From: Hyposmocoma kahamanoa
Lineage: Eukaryota > Arthropoda > Insecta > Lepidoptera > Cosmopterigidae
Assembly: GCF_003589595.1 (NCBI RefSeq)
Contig: NW_020653333.1
Coordinates: 1,943,429 to 2,007,428 of the forward strand
Direction: 5' to 3'
DNA length: 64,000 nucleotides
This document shows positions 1 through 11,426 of this stretch, in pieces. The notes under the pieces are model-generated. The model was given only the letters and a program-made list of their open reading frames with translations. It had not been told where the DNA came from and ran no database searches. Each line of letters begins with the position of its first letter. Within the stretch, counting starts at the first letter, position 1. The translations under genes were made by a program, and so were the position numbers.

Positions 1-903
1 GTAAGGGTCAAAATTATATTGAAAATAAATCCACTCCTCCCATGGAGAGGCTACCTACGTGACATTGGCGGAATAGTGAAAGACACAGAACAAGCCACTA
101 ATAAATAAAGAAGAAGAAGAAGAGAGTGTAGATTCTGTCACAAGTCTAATTAAAATCCCCCGTAACCAATGCGTCCCCTTGCTGGGCATATGAAATTCTA
201 TACTGGGAAGGTACAGAGGGTCTTCTCCCCCCATCCTCCGTCCAAAACAATTACTGTTAAATAAATAAAACTTAACCAAATCAAAAGACACATGACACAA
301 ATGAATTGTTGGCATTGTCCTTTGATCCGGAGTATTACTTGTAATTGTTTCAGGCAGAGAATGGGAATAGACCCCTTGGCCACAGCCAGAGGACCTAAAA
401 ACTGTTGAAGCATGGAATATCCTTCAGCTCTTTAATGCTGTTGGCCTTGGTTCCGAACTGTAGTTAATGGTAATAACAGTAGATTCGTTGGTTGGTGCAC
501 AAAACCCTGAAAGAAGCCACCTTGGTAACAATAATATTGTTCTTTCCACAACAGGTGTTATTTCCTATTATCTTCTCCTTAGACAGAAATTGCTAGGCTT
601 TAAAGAAACCCTCCACAAGACCTTTTTTCTTTTGTTTTCACCTGAGAGTATACAATGGCGTGACATCTTTGACCATGATGCTCAGCAAAATACCTGATTA
701 CACCATCCATAGGACTGCTCTTCATTGGGAGTAAAACCCGTTCCATTATGAGACTACAACCCACCTGCAATCAGTCAACAAGGATAAAGTAGATTAAAAA
801 AACTATGATTATTATTAATTAGAAATACTTTCTCATCATTTTTATTGGTAAAAACTTCAACATCAAAGTTTCTTTAACTTTCATATTTTTTTAATTGTTT
901 CAG
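1..903 (+). other. FARS2 intron (right part), with unrecognised coding-like remnant
   Basis: Begins with GTAAGG, which looks like a 5' splice donor, so the window edge probably coincides with an exon end. On the minus strand around 430-250 there is a short open stretch reading LQQFLGPLAVAKGSIPILCL, and another around 745-560. Neither forms a complete gene or matches a family I recognise; they may be a decayed gene or retroelement piece. Confidence 0.5.
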
Positions 904-1548
904 GTTGATGCAGTAAGAACACAACGTAAAAAAGACTTATTTGGAGAAAATTCAGAACTAGAAATATTTGAGCCAACATTTGACCCAATCCACCCCCAAC
1001 GATACACCAATTCCATCGCAGACCCAATGAAACAAAGCTGTCACACATTGGAAGCTACAAAATTAATGGAGACACAACTTAAACAGCACCTTATTGGTCT
1101 CGTCCAGACTTTATTTGGTGATGATATACAACACAGATGGGTTGAAGCGTACTTCCCTTTCACTCACCCGTCTTGGGAATTAGAAATCTTCTACGAGGAC
1201 AATTGGTTGGAGGTCCTAGGCTGTGGAATAACCCGTAATGAAATTTTAGCAAATGCTGGACCAAACAATTCAATTGCATATGCGTTTGGATTAGGATTGG
1301 AACGTCTTGCTATGGCATTGTACAAAATCCCAGACATAAGACTGATGTGGAGTTCGGATTCTGGGTTTATAAGTCAGTTTCAGAATAAAACAAATTATGA
1401 TACAATAACATATAAGCCTGTTTCTGTGTACCCGCAGTGTGTGAATGATATATCGTTCTGGTTGCCACCGAATCTTACTATTGATTCATTTACTAGTAAC
1501 GATTTCTATGATCTAGTCAGAGATATTGGTGGAGATATTATTGAGCAG
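904..1548 (+). CDS. FARS2: FARS2 penultimate coding exon
   Basis: Acceptor TTGTTTCAG ends at 903; the exon starts in phase 0 with Val-Asp-Ala-Val-Arg and runs 215 codons to Glu-Gln before donor GTCAGT at 1549. An upstream in-frame ATG at 895 lies in the intron and is not a start. Encodes the end of the catalytic core with class II motif 3, then the first half of the FDX-ACB domain. Confidence 0.92.
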
Positions 1549-3118
1549 GTCAGTATTCTACCAATTGAAACTAAATTTAAGTAACTTTTGAATATAAACT
1601 ATTGCCATACTATAATAAGACAGGTAGTGTAACTTCATACAGTCATAGCAGCATGGCTTGTCTGTGTGCACATTCGCCGCGTGCCGTGTATGGAATACAT
1701 TCGCATAATTTCGCGTGGCACAGAGCTGGGCGCACGTGCCACTTCGATTATAGAATGAAGCGTTCTCTCGGTGTTGAAAAAATAACATCAAATACTCAAT
1801 ACATCAAACAACAATAAACATGTCTACAGGCTTACCGCTTAAATGAGTCGGTTCCTGAGGTAGCTGCGGGGTGCGAGAGGAGTGACAGATTACGTAACAC
1901 TTATGTCGAACTGCACACGATAATTTCAGCAAGATTTTTCTGACGATATTAAATAGCAAGTTAATTGAAAAAAGTGTCAAATTAGTCAATTGTTGTTATG
2001 TTTCATTGATAATTGAAATGAATAGACAAGCCATTTGGCACTTTTTTCAATCAACTTGTTATTGGATATTGTCTTGTTATTGTAAAAAAATCTTCTTGAA
2101 ATTATCCCGTGTCCAGCGCGATATAACTATAACGTAAATTGTCACTCAGGAACCGACTCGGTTAAGGGATAGACCTTAGACATGTTTATTGTTGTTTGAA
2201 CAAGAGTGCCTCAAACGGAAAATTGTTCAGCATTTTCTATTTCATAACCATAAACGAGATACTAATCCTTAATGCTATCAAAATATAAAAATGCTACCAA
2301 AGTATAAAAATACCAATATTTAACTACTACATTTATTGACAAAGGCATTTTTTTATAATAATAAATGACGGAACGAACAAATTGTGTGCCTGGTGGTAAG
2401 CTGCAAGCCCGTCCATAACATTTGCAACATTTATTTTTTTCAAATTATGTTTACAACCTGTAGGTACAACTAAAATAATAATGTGACAACCTTAGAATAA
2501 TAACGCATAGAAACCTAGCCCGCACACGCTAAGTGAGGCAAATTGAAGCGCGCCCAATGGGCCTACACGAGCGGGCGGGCCTTCAGTGCTCAAGGTCAAC
2601 TTGCACCGCGAACAGCTCCAGAATTTTAGCTAAAAACGACGAAATGTGCGGTAAATGAGTGTAAAAATACGTCAGACAAACATAAAATAGATACTAACAT
2701 CACATTCCACAAGGAAGTAACGCGTTTCAACTTGTATTTTTATATAAATATTCACTAAAACCGAAAATTAACCTAATACTAAAACTAGCCTACATGAATT
2801 TGATTTTTGCCTCACTTGTGACAGTTCGTTTGATATGAAACTATCATTCTATGCGTTATTATTCTAAGGTGACAACCCTACACTCCGAAATTTAAAGAAT
2901 TAATTACTTTTAACAAAAAAACATTACTGACCTCTTTGTGTCTATTTCAGGTGAAACTAAAAGACAAATTTGTCCACCCAAAGTCAAAGAAACATAGTCT
3001 CTGCTACACCATCATTTACAGACATCTTGAGAGAACGCTGACGCAGCGTGAAGTCAATGAGGTTCATAAACAAATTGAAAAAGCTGCCAGTCAAACTTTT
3101 AAAGTTGTTATAAGATAA
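904..3118 (+). CDS. FARS2: Mitochondrial phenylalanyl-tRNA synthetase, C-terminal two exons (partial gene)
   Basis: Charges mitochondrial tRNA-Phe with phenylalanine; acts as a monomer in the mitochondrial matrix. Two in-phase exons, 904-1548 and 2951-3118, join to 270 residues. The first holds the end of the class II catalytic core, including FTHPSWELEIF and motif 3 (AFGLGLERLAMALYKIPDIR), where the arginine contacts ATP. From TYKPVSVYPQCVNDISFW to the end is the FDX-ACB anticodon-binding domain typical of the mitochondrial enzyme. Motifs 1 and most of 2 lie in exons left of the window. The intron 1549-2950 carries a foldback MITE and a P-like MITE. Assignment rests on recognised family motifs; the exon joins are inferred from splice sites and phase. 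Confidence 0.93.
1804..2199. mobile_element. Foldback MITE in FARS2 intron
   Basis: Ends CAAACAACAATAAACATGTC (left) and its reverse complement (right) are near-identical, and the two halves continue to pair imperfectly almost to the middle. The whole roughly 395-bp element is one long inverted repeat. An extra 20 bp near 1861-1880 is present only in the left arm. No ORF. Superfamily and target duplication not determined. Confidence 0.75.
2491..2868. mobile_element. P-element-like MITE, copy 1 (8-bp TSD, THAP fragment)
   Basis: Perfect 22-bp inverted ends starting CTTAGAATAATAACGCATAG, flanked by an exact 8-bp duplication GTGACAAC (2483-2490 and 2869-2876). Inside, plus-strand codons 2633-2758 read a THAP-type zinc-finger beginning, TKCAVNECKNTSDKHK then NITFHKEVTRF (C-x4-C, ITFHK). 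Eight-bp TSDs and a THAP DNA-binding domain are features of P-element transposons. A second copy lies at 54644-55017 in the opposite orientation. Confidence 0.85.
2951..3118 (+). CDS. FARS2: FARS2 last coding exon
   Basis: Acceptor CTATTTCAG ends at 2950; phase 0. Encodes 55 residues, beginning VKLKDKFVHPKSKKHSLCYT, then a TAA stop: the second half of the FDX-ACB anticodon-binding domain. No perfect AATAAA is seen close downstream; the 3' UTR probably ends before the MITE at 3233. Confidence 0.92.
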   Translation: MKLKDKFVHPKSKKHSLCYTIIYRHLERTLTQREVNEVHKQIEKAASQTFKVVIR

Positions 3119-3232
3119 CTTAGCAGTTTTTAATTTAATTTATTATGTTGTTTAATTGTCGAATTTGTTTGCATAAATGGTTAGAGATTTTTTTGTCTGA
3201 GCTTTAATAAGGACTCGTTAAAAGATTTGTAA

Positions 3233-3404
3233 GGCTCAATTTATACTGGTGCGGAACGGAATGGAAGCGAATTTCTGTAAAGTTATTGTACGTAGCATAA
3301 TGAACTTTATGGTCAATTGTGTAATGTACAAACTAGATACGAGCCAGAATGTTCCTCTGAATGCACGAACATTCTGGAGCATTCGCCGCAATATAAATTG
3401 AGCC
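3233..3404. mobile_element. Small MITE with TAA target duplication
   Basis: Ends GGCTCAATTTATACTG and complement of CAATATAAATTGAGCC form inverted repeats of about 20-25 bp. Flanked on both sides by TAA (3230-3232, 3405-3407), as expected for PIF/Harbinger-type TWA sites. No coding content. Confidence 0.65.
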
Positions 3405-4031
3405 TAAGTGTAGGTTGCGTGTGGTCATTCCGTTTAAACTTAATCTCTTTTACAGTTTGTGCGACTTCTTTAACATACCCAGGTAAATACGACATTCTCA
3501 ACTAAATATTATATCTTGTATTTAGAAACTCAGCCATAGAGCGATGCCACACGGACGCTGCCGGTTCGTTGTTGCCTCGTCACAATGCTTTGATTTCAAC
3601 GCACTGCAACGTAACGCTTCTTAAGGCGCTTTTTCGGAGGATTGTTTGTTTGGCAAAACCGCGTGATACTAATTCTTCTTCCGTTAACATATTTAATAAT
3701 AATTACGATACGATAGCTTGTTTACCGCCAAACGAGCTGAACGGCACTAAATTGTCATGCACAAGCGAGCCCGCGCGAGCTATTAATGGTAGTTTTTGGT
3801 GGAAATGGACCGGCGAGATAACAATTCTCGTGTCACCTCGCTGGTGGAAAATCGCCTTTACACGGACCGCAACACCCCTCCCTGCTTCGTCTTGTATCAT
3901 GCAGTTCCAATTTATATGTAGTACAAAGCAGCGCCACCGCTCAGGCGTCACAACGCCGACGCAACGCATCGTATGGCATTACTCTTATTCAATAATGACG
4001 AGTACAATGTCCCGGGGACGGAATCGAACCG
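3405..4031. other. Intergenic, moderately GC-rich, unrecognised
   Basis: Contains an open frame (3569-4105, plus) without recognisable protein features. Around 4009-4030 the minus strand carries a B-box-like GGTTCGATTCC, suggesting a tRNA-derived end of a retroposon that continues into the repeat at 4032. Confidence 0.4.
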
Positions 4032-4236
4032 ATCGGGTTGTCTCGAAATCAGATGGGTTTCCGAGCGAGAAGATGAATTTCTTACTATATCTTTCTAATT
4101 TGTGAGTTAAATCAACTATTGTTCCGATTTGAAATGTTAAAAGTTTCCGATCGGCCAGTTGTGAATCGCAATTATGCGCCTCGGCTCTGAAGAGACGCTG
4201 TTTCCGATCGGGAGAGGCAATCAAAATCAAGCTGCT
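4032..4236. repeat. Dispersed repeat, copy 1 (partner at 55081-55296)
   Basis: About 205 bp is clearly alike, same orientation, to 55081-55296, for example GTCTCGAAATCAGATGGGTT and GGCAATCAAAATCAAGCTGC. The B-box-like motif just left suggests a tRNA-derived SINE on the minus strand. Family name unknown. Confidence 0.6.
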
Positions 4237-6760
4237 GGCCTTGGATACACTTGCCAGTGTTTATAGAAATGTCGCCCGTAAGCTAAAGAGATGGTGGTGG
4301 ATAACTTACGTATGACAACTGCGTCATACGCAAACCATGCACTGGATGTTACATCATCTCGTCTGCAACCAGTACGTTTAGATTTGATTTTGTTCTTTGC
4401 ACGAAAAAACTGTGAACGTAGTGTTATGCACTTAGGCTTCTACTTCTTTCCAAAGTAATATAAGCGCCTTGGCAATATCGATACTTTATTGCGATAATCA
4501 CAATTCGCCGTGTCCCATAACAAATTATCATTCTGGTAAAGTTGTATCAGTAATAGTGGTTTCTTTTCCCCACACTACAGACATGTTGTGGGTCACTTTG
4601 CGCACACGACTACACTCTGCAACAATGAAAGCGGCATTGACGCGCAGCACGTGTTTTCGCTCTCGGAGCGGGACGTCACGTAAATACGTCGCAAAATATT
4701 GCAGAGACACGTAGATTCACTATTGCGCGTCGTGTTGGGGGATATTTTGCCCCCTAGTGTATCCAAACCTTAATTCGTCCAATACGCATTTATTGACATT
4801 TTATTTTATATATTATTTTCGAATAGAAATTAGTATTGTTTTCATTATGTAAAATATGCAATGTAATATGTGTATTGTTATGTACAGTTTATGACAAAAA
4901 TATAATAAATAAAAGAACTCAAAGTTTGAAAAATTAACATTTATTATTTCAATAAACCTTGTAGTAAAAATACAACTAATGAGAAACTTTCTTCATAGAC
5001 GTCTGTATACAGGTACCTAACACTTTAGTTTTTATTTCGTTAATTGAATAAGAAAAAATTTACTGACAAATTGTTTATGTTTATGTAACATATTACCCTC
5101 TTAAGTAAAGCTGAAATCTGTGATGACAATTTCACACATTGCTATAGCTACACCTATACTTTTAAAACACAAACTAAAAATACCTAGCAATTACATTGCT
5201 AAAGCTCTCTAATAAAATGTACAAATATATGTATACGATTGCCTTTGTGACTGTTGGATCCCCTGCTTAGTTCCATTATTGGGTCCAGTGGGATTGTATA
5301 TTTATGCAATCGACCTAATAATAATGTGCCAAACCACCACACGAGTTGCCTGGTCTCACCCTAGGTGACCGTCAGGATGGCTGGTCGCTTGTGGCGTCTG
5401 GCACTGAGTGTGTATATTCAAGAATTGCTACCTTTTCTAAATAATTGCTACCTTTTGATATATTCTGAGAAATTTAAAAATATAATTGACCAGCCATTCT
5501 GATATCAGGATGGCTGGTCGCCACTTTGTTTAGTTCTCTGAGTAAACTAGTAATGCCATTTATGGGACGTTAGTGCAATTATTGGAGTTGCTTCTCTTTT
5601 ATAATGAAAGAAGAAGATAGTTATGACTAAATGTAATATTTTTAGGCAAAAAATATGTTTTTTCAAATATTTCGACTTACACCACTTTTATAATGATCGA
5701 CATATTTATTGAAACCACACCTGCATACAGACGAATTTAGGATACATTAAATGTAAATAATACTATATACATACTAATATCATAAAAGTATTGTGATGAC
5801 TTAAATACTATGAAATCGAACACTCAGTACAAAAAACAACTTTTTATAACAATAAATTATTCTGAATTCCTAATGAATAACATAATATTATTAGGAAAAA
5901 CAATTTTGAGCATAATTATAAATGCGCATAAAAATTTCTACGGAAAATTATGCGAATTTATTGTTATGAAATATTATTTAGTGAATTTATACAGATGCAA
6001 ATATATACACAATAGTATAGATATTATACAAGCATATAATTATATACTCAATTAAATGTTTACTAAGCATATTACTCATGTTGGCACTTACAATGAGAGC
6101 GAAAAAACTACGGTTTTATACAAAATTATCATATCATTCACACATAGTCAACGTATGGCAGTTTTTATAATTTTTGATATAGTGAATTGTCCTCGTAATT
6201 AAAATTGTGCAATTGACGAGTACTATCGCCACTTGAATTTTTTAGTAATTCTGAAAATAATTAAATTTCTTCTTAAAATTCTACCACTGTATGTTATTTA
6301 ATGTAACTTGTTTGTATACTATCATCATAGGTCGGAAAAAGGTGTTCCACATTTATAGATACATTTCCGGAAATGGTTTTACTGCATCGTAGGACAAACT
6401 ACTGACCTAGGAAGTCGAAGTTGGATTTTAAAGTAATTCTAATGTTGAAAGAGATTTGCCTACCCGGGCAAGAAAAACTTGGACAAGGAATGTTAGCAAC
6501 ATAGTACCAACAATTTTACTTATTTTACAAATAGATTAAATTAATATCACAGAACAACTGAGTAATAAAACTAAACACTGGTTCTTATTTTGAACACTGA
6601 TTTAAAATAAACTTGGTATGTTCACCAAATAAAAACAATACATTATGTATATTCCGTGGCTAAGAACATCTAAGTTCCTTGTCGGTTTTCTTTTTTGTTT
6701 GACTTAACATACATAATACCTACCTATCAAGGAAATGATTATTTACTTAGGTTTAATTAA
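4237..6760. other. Intergenic, AT-rich, no gene seen
   Basis: A 10-bp inverted pair TGGATACACT (near 4243) and AGTGTATCCA (near 4757) may be ends of a 0.5-kb MITE. GGATGGCTGGTCGC occurs twice (near 5375 and 5508). Near 6375-6430 is a piece of a repeat family (TTTTACTGCATCGTAGGA) also seen at 14900 and 19971-20184. No gene or RNA recognised. Confidence 0.45.
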
Positions 6761-7049
6761 GTAGCAGTAGAGCTTCTTGTGAAAGAGTTTATCCAGAGAA
6801 GTACTGCCACCTTGCCTATTCCTGCCGCCAAACAGTAATGTGAGCATTACTGCGTTCCGGTTTTGAAGGGTAAGGGTGCTAGTGAAATTACAGGCACATG
6901 GGACTTGTGAACTGTCTCAGGGTATCGGGCTCAATGGCATTGCCCCTCAGGTCTTTGTGATTTAAAACTGAGTGGCACTGCAACTGTTAGGGACAGTCGT
7001 GTCACTTACCACCAGACAAACGACTTGTTCGACCCGTCACCACAAAAAA
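6761..7049 (+). mobile_element. SINE-A retroposon copy 1
   Basis: Copy of the commonest short retroposon in the window. Recurring blocks are AAGTACTGCCACCTT, TGCCGCCAA(G/A)CAGTAATG, TTTTGAAGGGTAAGGGTGCT, TACAGGCACATGGGACTTGT, then a simple A-rich tail after CCCGTCAC. Resembles a lepidopteran SINE or LINE 3' end; family name not certain. Confidence 0.8.
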
Positions 7050-7209
7050 CCAAAATCTACCAATACCCAAAATCTTTCCATAAAATAATACAGCACTACA
7101 ACTATTAACATTTTACTGCTGGCCAGTCATTCGTTATGCCTATAAATTTCTACGCAATAAACATGAGCGCGTTCTTGTACTCGTACTCATTAATAATGCT
7201 TTTCTAAAA

Positions 7210-10200
7210 TCAAACGCCCAGTATACAGTCCTCTTGCGAATCGTTATCTTCAATTTCTTCTAAGAATGTATCTTCCTCTGTATCCATTGTCACGTCACCA
7301 TCTTCTATTACTATTTCATCTTGACTGTCAGTGGCTTCACTTGATAGACTAGGTATACTTTCCGTAGTTTTTTGTACGGGATTTTTTATAATAGCTTTTT
7401 CTGTTTTATCATTAAGATTTCCAGATTCTTTTTCAGGATTTTTACCAGTGGCACTTTCTTCAGTTGGTTTGTTACATATATCAGCCGCTTTCATCTTTTT
7501 CGATATGACTGCTAATGGTTCATCGTCCGATGAATCGTCAAAATTGTCAGTCTTCGATGTAACTGATTGGGGTATAGCTTTTCTTGTTTTTTTTGGACTG
7601 GAAGTATCCTCGTCATTTGTACTGTTTAAAAGATGTTCTTCCTCCATATGTGCCTCGGAATCTACCAAATTTATGCTCGGGTCAGATCTGTCGAAACATT
7701 GCTTCCTCTTTCGTGCACTTGAAGCTATAGTACTAGGTGTTGCTTTCAGTTGTACTGTAAGATCACTGGCTTTGATTTTCCGAATAGCTTTAAATAATTT
7801 TAGAGGCTTTACTCCAAATGAAACATCAGGGATTTTATTCATTACATCAGAGCTAACTTGATAACTTAAATCATTATTTTTTATATTAGATACGGTTATC
7901 GCAGTGTCATCATCTCCGTCATCGGTTAAATCTATTATTGATTTAGTGATAGGAATTCCTTTTGTTTTTAAATTTTTCTTGATAGCTACATTGATTGGCA
8001 CGACGATTCCTGTATCTAAATCTAACTTGAAAAACTGCGCATTATAATCGCATGCGTATTTTAGTTCGCTAAGAGATGATATTGGAGTTAGTTCCGGCAT
8101 ATTGATTAAATTAGACGTTGTTCGGACTGCAGTGAGATCCACTACTTCTGATGGGGCATGTTCTGCAATCGTTTCAGGTATCATTTCTACAGTACCTTCA
8201 CCACCAACTGCAACTGAGTTTTGAGGTGCGGGCAAGGTGTCTGCAGCAGATATTCCAGACATTTCCATCAATTCTGACAAGAGATTCCTATTTGATACAC
8301 TTGAAACAGATTCATCTCTCTTTTCACTTTCCAATGGAATATCTTTGATGCTAGTATCTGATCCTTTTGAAATATTCGAACTTATATTTTCTTGTTCATT
8401 AGCGTCCACAGCTTGTCCTGTACTGTCATTTAAAATTGACGCGGTGTCAATTTCTTTATGACTTACAGATGAATCATCCAAATTCATCGTTTGTTCATTT
8501 GAATTATTCTCAACGACTGTAGTTAATGCGGCCACTATAGTCTGAGACTCAGAGTCATTGACTGCACTTTCTAGATTTGATACTATGCAATCTTGTGAAC
8601 TTAGTTGATTGTTCTCAAGAATCGTTTGATTCTCTGGCGCCATGTTTTGAACTAAATTTGCGTTATCAACTAATAACTCCGTAGATTGAACTTCTTGAGC
8701 TGTCGGCATCGATGGAACGGGTTGTATTTGATGAGCTAGTTGTTGCTGCACTATTGATATAACGTTTGGAATGACTAACAATTCTTCCTCGGTAAGTGTT
8801 ACACCTGGTTCTATCGTGTAAGTTACTTCGCCACTGGGCATAAGTACCAACTGCACCCCTTGCGGCATAGACAAAGTTGGAACTACTTCTGTCCGTGTTT
8901 CTTGCGGTGGCAAAGGTAGTGGTAGTTCAAACTTAGCAGTATCATTTTCGCGAGGCATCCTTACAGTCGACAAAAGAATTTTATTCTTTCCCAAAAATAT
9001 AGGATATTTCTTTTTCCTACCAACAATTTTCTTACTGCTTAGAAGCAATACTCTTTCATCATTCTTTACTTGCATTTGTTGTAAGGATTTCGAGTTAGAG
9101 ACCACAGTATAACACTTCGGTAGCGTATTGCAATCTTTGGGTTTAATTGCAAGCAATGGGCGTTTAAGTACAATGGGTTGCTTTTTGTTAAGAGGCCATA
9201 TAGTAACTTTCTTTTTTGCCGACACTGGGCTCACGGGTGGTGACTGAGATAGCGCAGTGGTTTCTTGTATATGCGAGACCGAGTCCTGGGCGAACAACTC
9301 CGGTGTACTTTCTACACGAGACACTACAGGTACACTACAGATCGATTCTCCATCACCTGCCGTAACAGCGCCAACAGTTAGATGTAATCCGCGACTACTA
9401 CATTGGTTAGTATTACTAAGTGTCGGTGAGGTTATGTTACTTAATATACTATCAACTGCTGCATTAACCTCGCCTTGTTTACCGGACAAGGTATTACCAA
9501 CTTGTGAAGATATTGATGTAAACTTTCTTTTCGCCATACTTTCAACAGTCACCACTCTAATTACCGGAGTAGGTGCAGAAATACTTTTAGCCGAAAAATC
9601 TTCTTCATCGGACAAAACGATAGCATCGTCATTCGACGGAACTAATACTTTGTTCATTCGTTTACCTATAGCACTCAAAGCTTCGGCCAGTTCAAAACGA
9701 CAGCAACACTCACAAGTTAGTACTCGTGAGTGTTGCTGTCGTACAGAACACATATGCTTTTGCCGAACACGGGACTTCGTCTCCAATTTGTAAAGCTTTT
9801 CTTTGCACCAACAGCAGTAATACACTTTTTGGTTGGTACGAGGAGGTCGCTTTTCACGCGGCTTCTTCTCTACTACTGTTTTTTTCAGAATTTGTACCTC
9901 ACGCGGAGGCGTAAGATCCTTTTGAACTGTGTTTTCATTTTTAGAAGCGCAAGGGGGTTCTTCTTTGTGTAGATCTTGTTTTTCCTCTTCTTTATTCTTG
10001 ACGACGGTTTCGTCTTCTTTATCTTCTAGAACCCAATTTGGTTTTTTATTCTTTTTGCTGGGATCTATATAGAGATCGCTGCCGTTCATTTTGTTTATCA
10101 TTTTGTTTAGAGTATCAATTGTTATAAGAAAGTCATCCGATTCATTACTTGATATCACTTTTCTCGGCTTGTTCCATGGCACAGAAACTGTATTTGGTGG

Positions 10201-11426
10201 ACGGTGAAAATTGAAGGATACTTTAGTTGGGTACCTCGTCAACGATTTGGGACCGGGCTTTCCGCCTCTGCCACGGCCTCGGCCACCTCGGCCTCGGCCA
10301 CGATTAAAGTGACCCGTTCCTCTCACATTTCTGCTATGGCTTTCAACAAGCAGATTGTTGTCAGCATTATTATCATTGGATGTACTCAGTTCGTTGTTTG
10401 AATGGGTTATAAAGGATTCTGTTTGCAAAGAACTGCTTGGTACAGCGTTATCGTACTCATTTTGGCATTTGTTGTTAACTTGTTGAGCGTCGTGCATTTC
10501 AAAGGGTGCTTGCGATATAGGTACTGTGGAAGTGTACGCTTCAGAATCAAGAGGTATAGGAGACACTTCAGCTGTTAACAAGCGTTGGTTTATTAGTCTT
10601 ATTTCGGAAAGATCACGCAAATTTATAACTTTATTTCTTACCAACACATCATCACCACATTTACTTGTTAGATCTACTGTATTCATTGTATCGTTGTTCT
10701 GTAGTTTTGAAAAAGGTACAGTAGCATCCATTAGACATTGAATAGGCATTGCGGATGGAAGTACAGTGGCTTGTTCACTATGATCATCCTCTTTTGTCTC
10801 AATTTGCACTGGGACATTAGCAGCGTCATTAGATTTCAAATATAATGTACCTTCAATCAATTTACTTTCAAAAGCCTTGTGCAAATCAACAGTCAGAGGC
10901 ATACAAGCTTTTAACAAACGACAGTTACGGGTAGAAGTAAAGAAACCTACAGTTAATCGTTTTAGTCTGGTGTTGAAATCTGGATTCTTGCATAATTGGA
11001 TTGGATTGTAGCTGCGACTTCTTGGTTTTTGCAGCAAGTAACTTGTCGGTTTTACCTTTTGATCTTCGCTTATAGGTACTTCTTCATCACTTTCATCCGA
11101 TTGAGAATTGTTTTCGAAGACGTTTACGTCCTCTTCTGGGATATCTACTTCCTCTTGGACAATATCACGAGTATGTAATTTTTCTATTTGCTCAACTTTC
11201 ATAGATTTCTTGCTAACAGGTTTGCTTTGTTTCAACACTTCTTCGATTATATCCTTGCCTTCTACGGAATCGATCGGTTTGTTTGCAAGTACAGATATCG
11301 TGTCTAGTTTAGTGGTGTAGACAACTGGGACCATAAGCAATTTCAGATCAATTTTACCTGCGCTTGAAAGTGTTTCGGATTCAATTTTAATATCAGTGAT
11401 CGGTTTTATTTTTTCCTTGTGTGATT
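7210..11426 (-). CDS. SANT-like gene, exon 7 (last, 1404 residues)
   Basis: Acceptor TTATTTCAG; two bases complete Glu left by exon 6. Order: VPVVYTTKLD motif (shared with the 40-43 kb paralogue), Ser/Thr/Asn-rich linker, RGG box (about 10250-10300), Cys/His module (9694-9823), segment VQLVLMPSGEVTYTIEPGV through IVQQQLAHQI (also shared with the paralogue), SIM IIDLTDDGDDD (about 7930), acidic C-terminus ending CILGV. Mostly low-complexity and probably disordered. Long antisense open frames here are shadows. Confidence 0.88.

Noticed and set aside
467..697. Plus-strand ORF as an earlier FARS2 exon
   Set aside because: Its protein does not resemble FARS2 and it lacks suitable splice phase with the exon at 904.
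4242..4767. MITE defined by TGGATACACT / AGTGTATCCA
   Set aside because: Only 10-bp arms and no clear target duplication; too weak to annotate as an element.
7331..11320. Many plus-strand open frames over the large minus-strand exon
   Set aside because: They are antisense shadows of the real minus-strand coding exon and show no family features.
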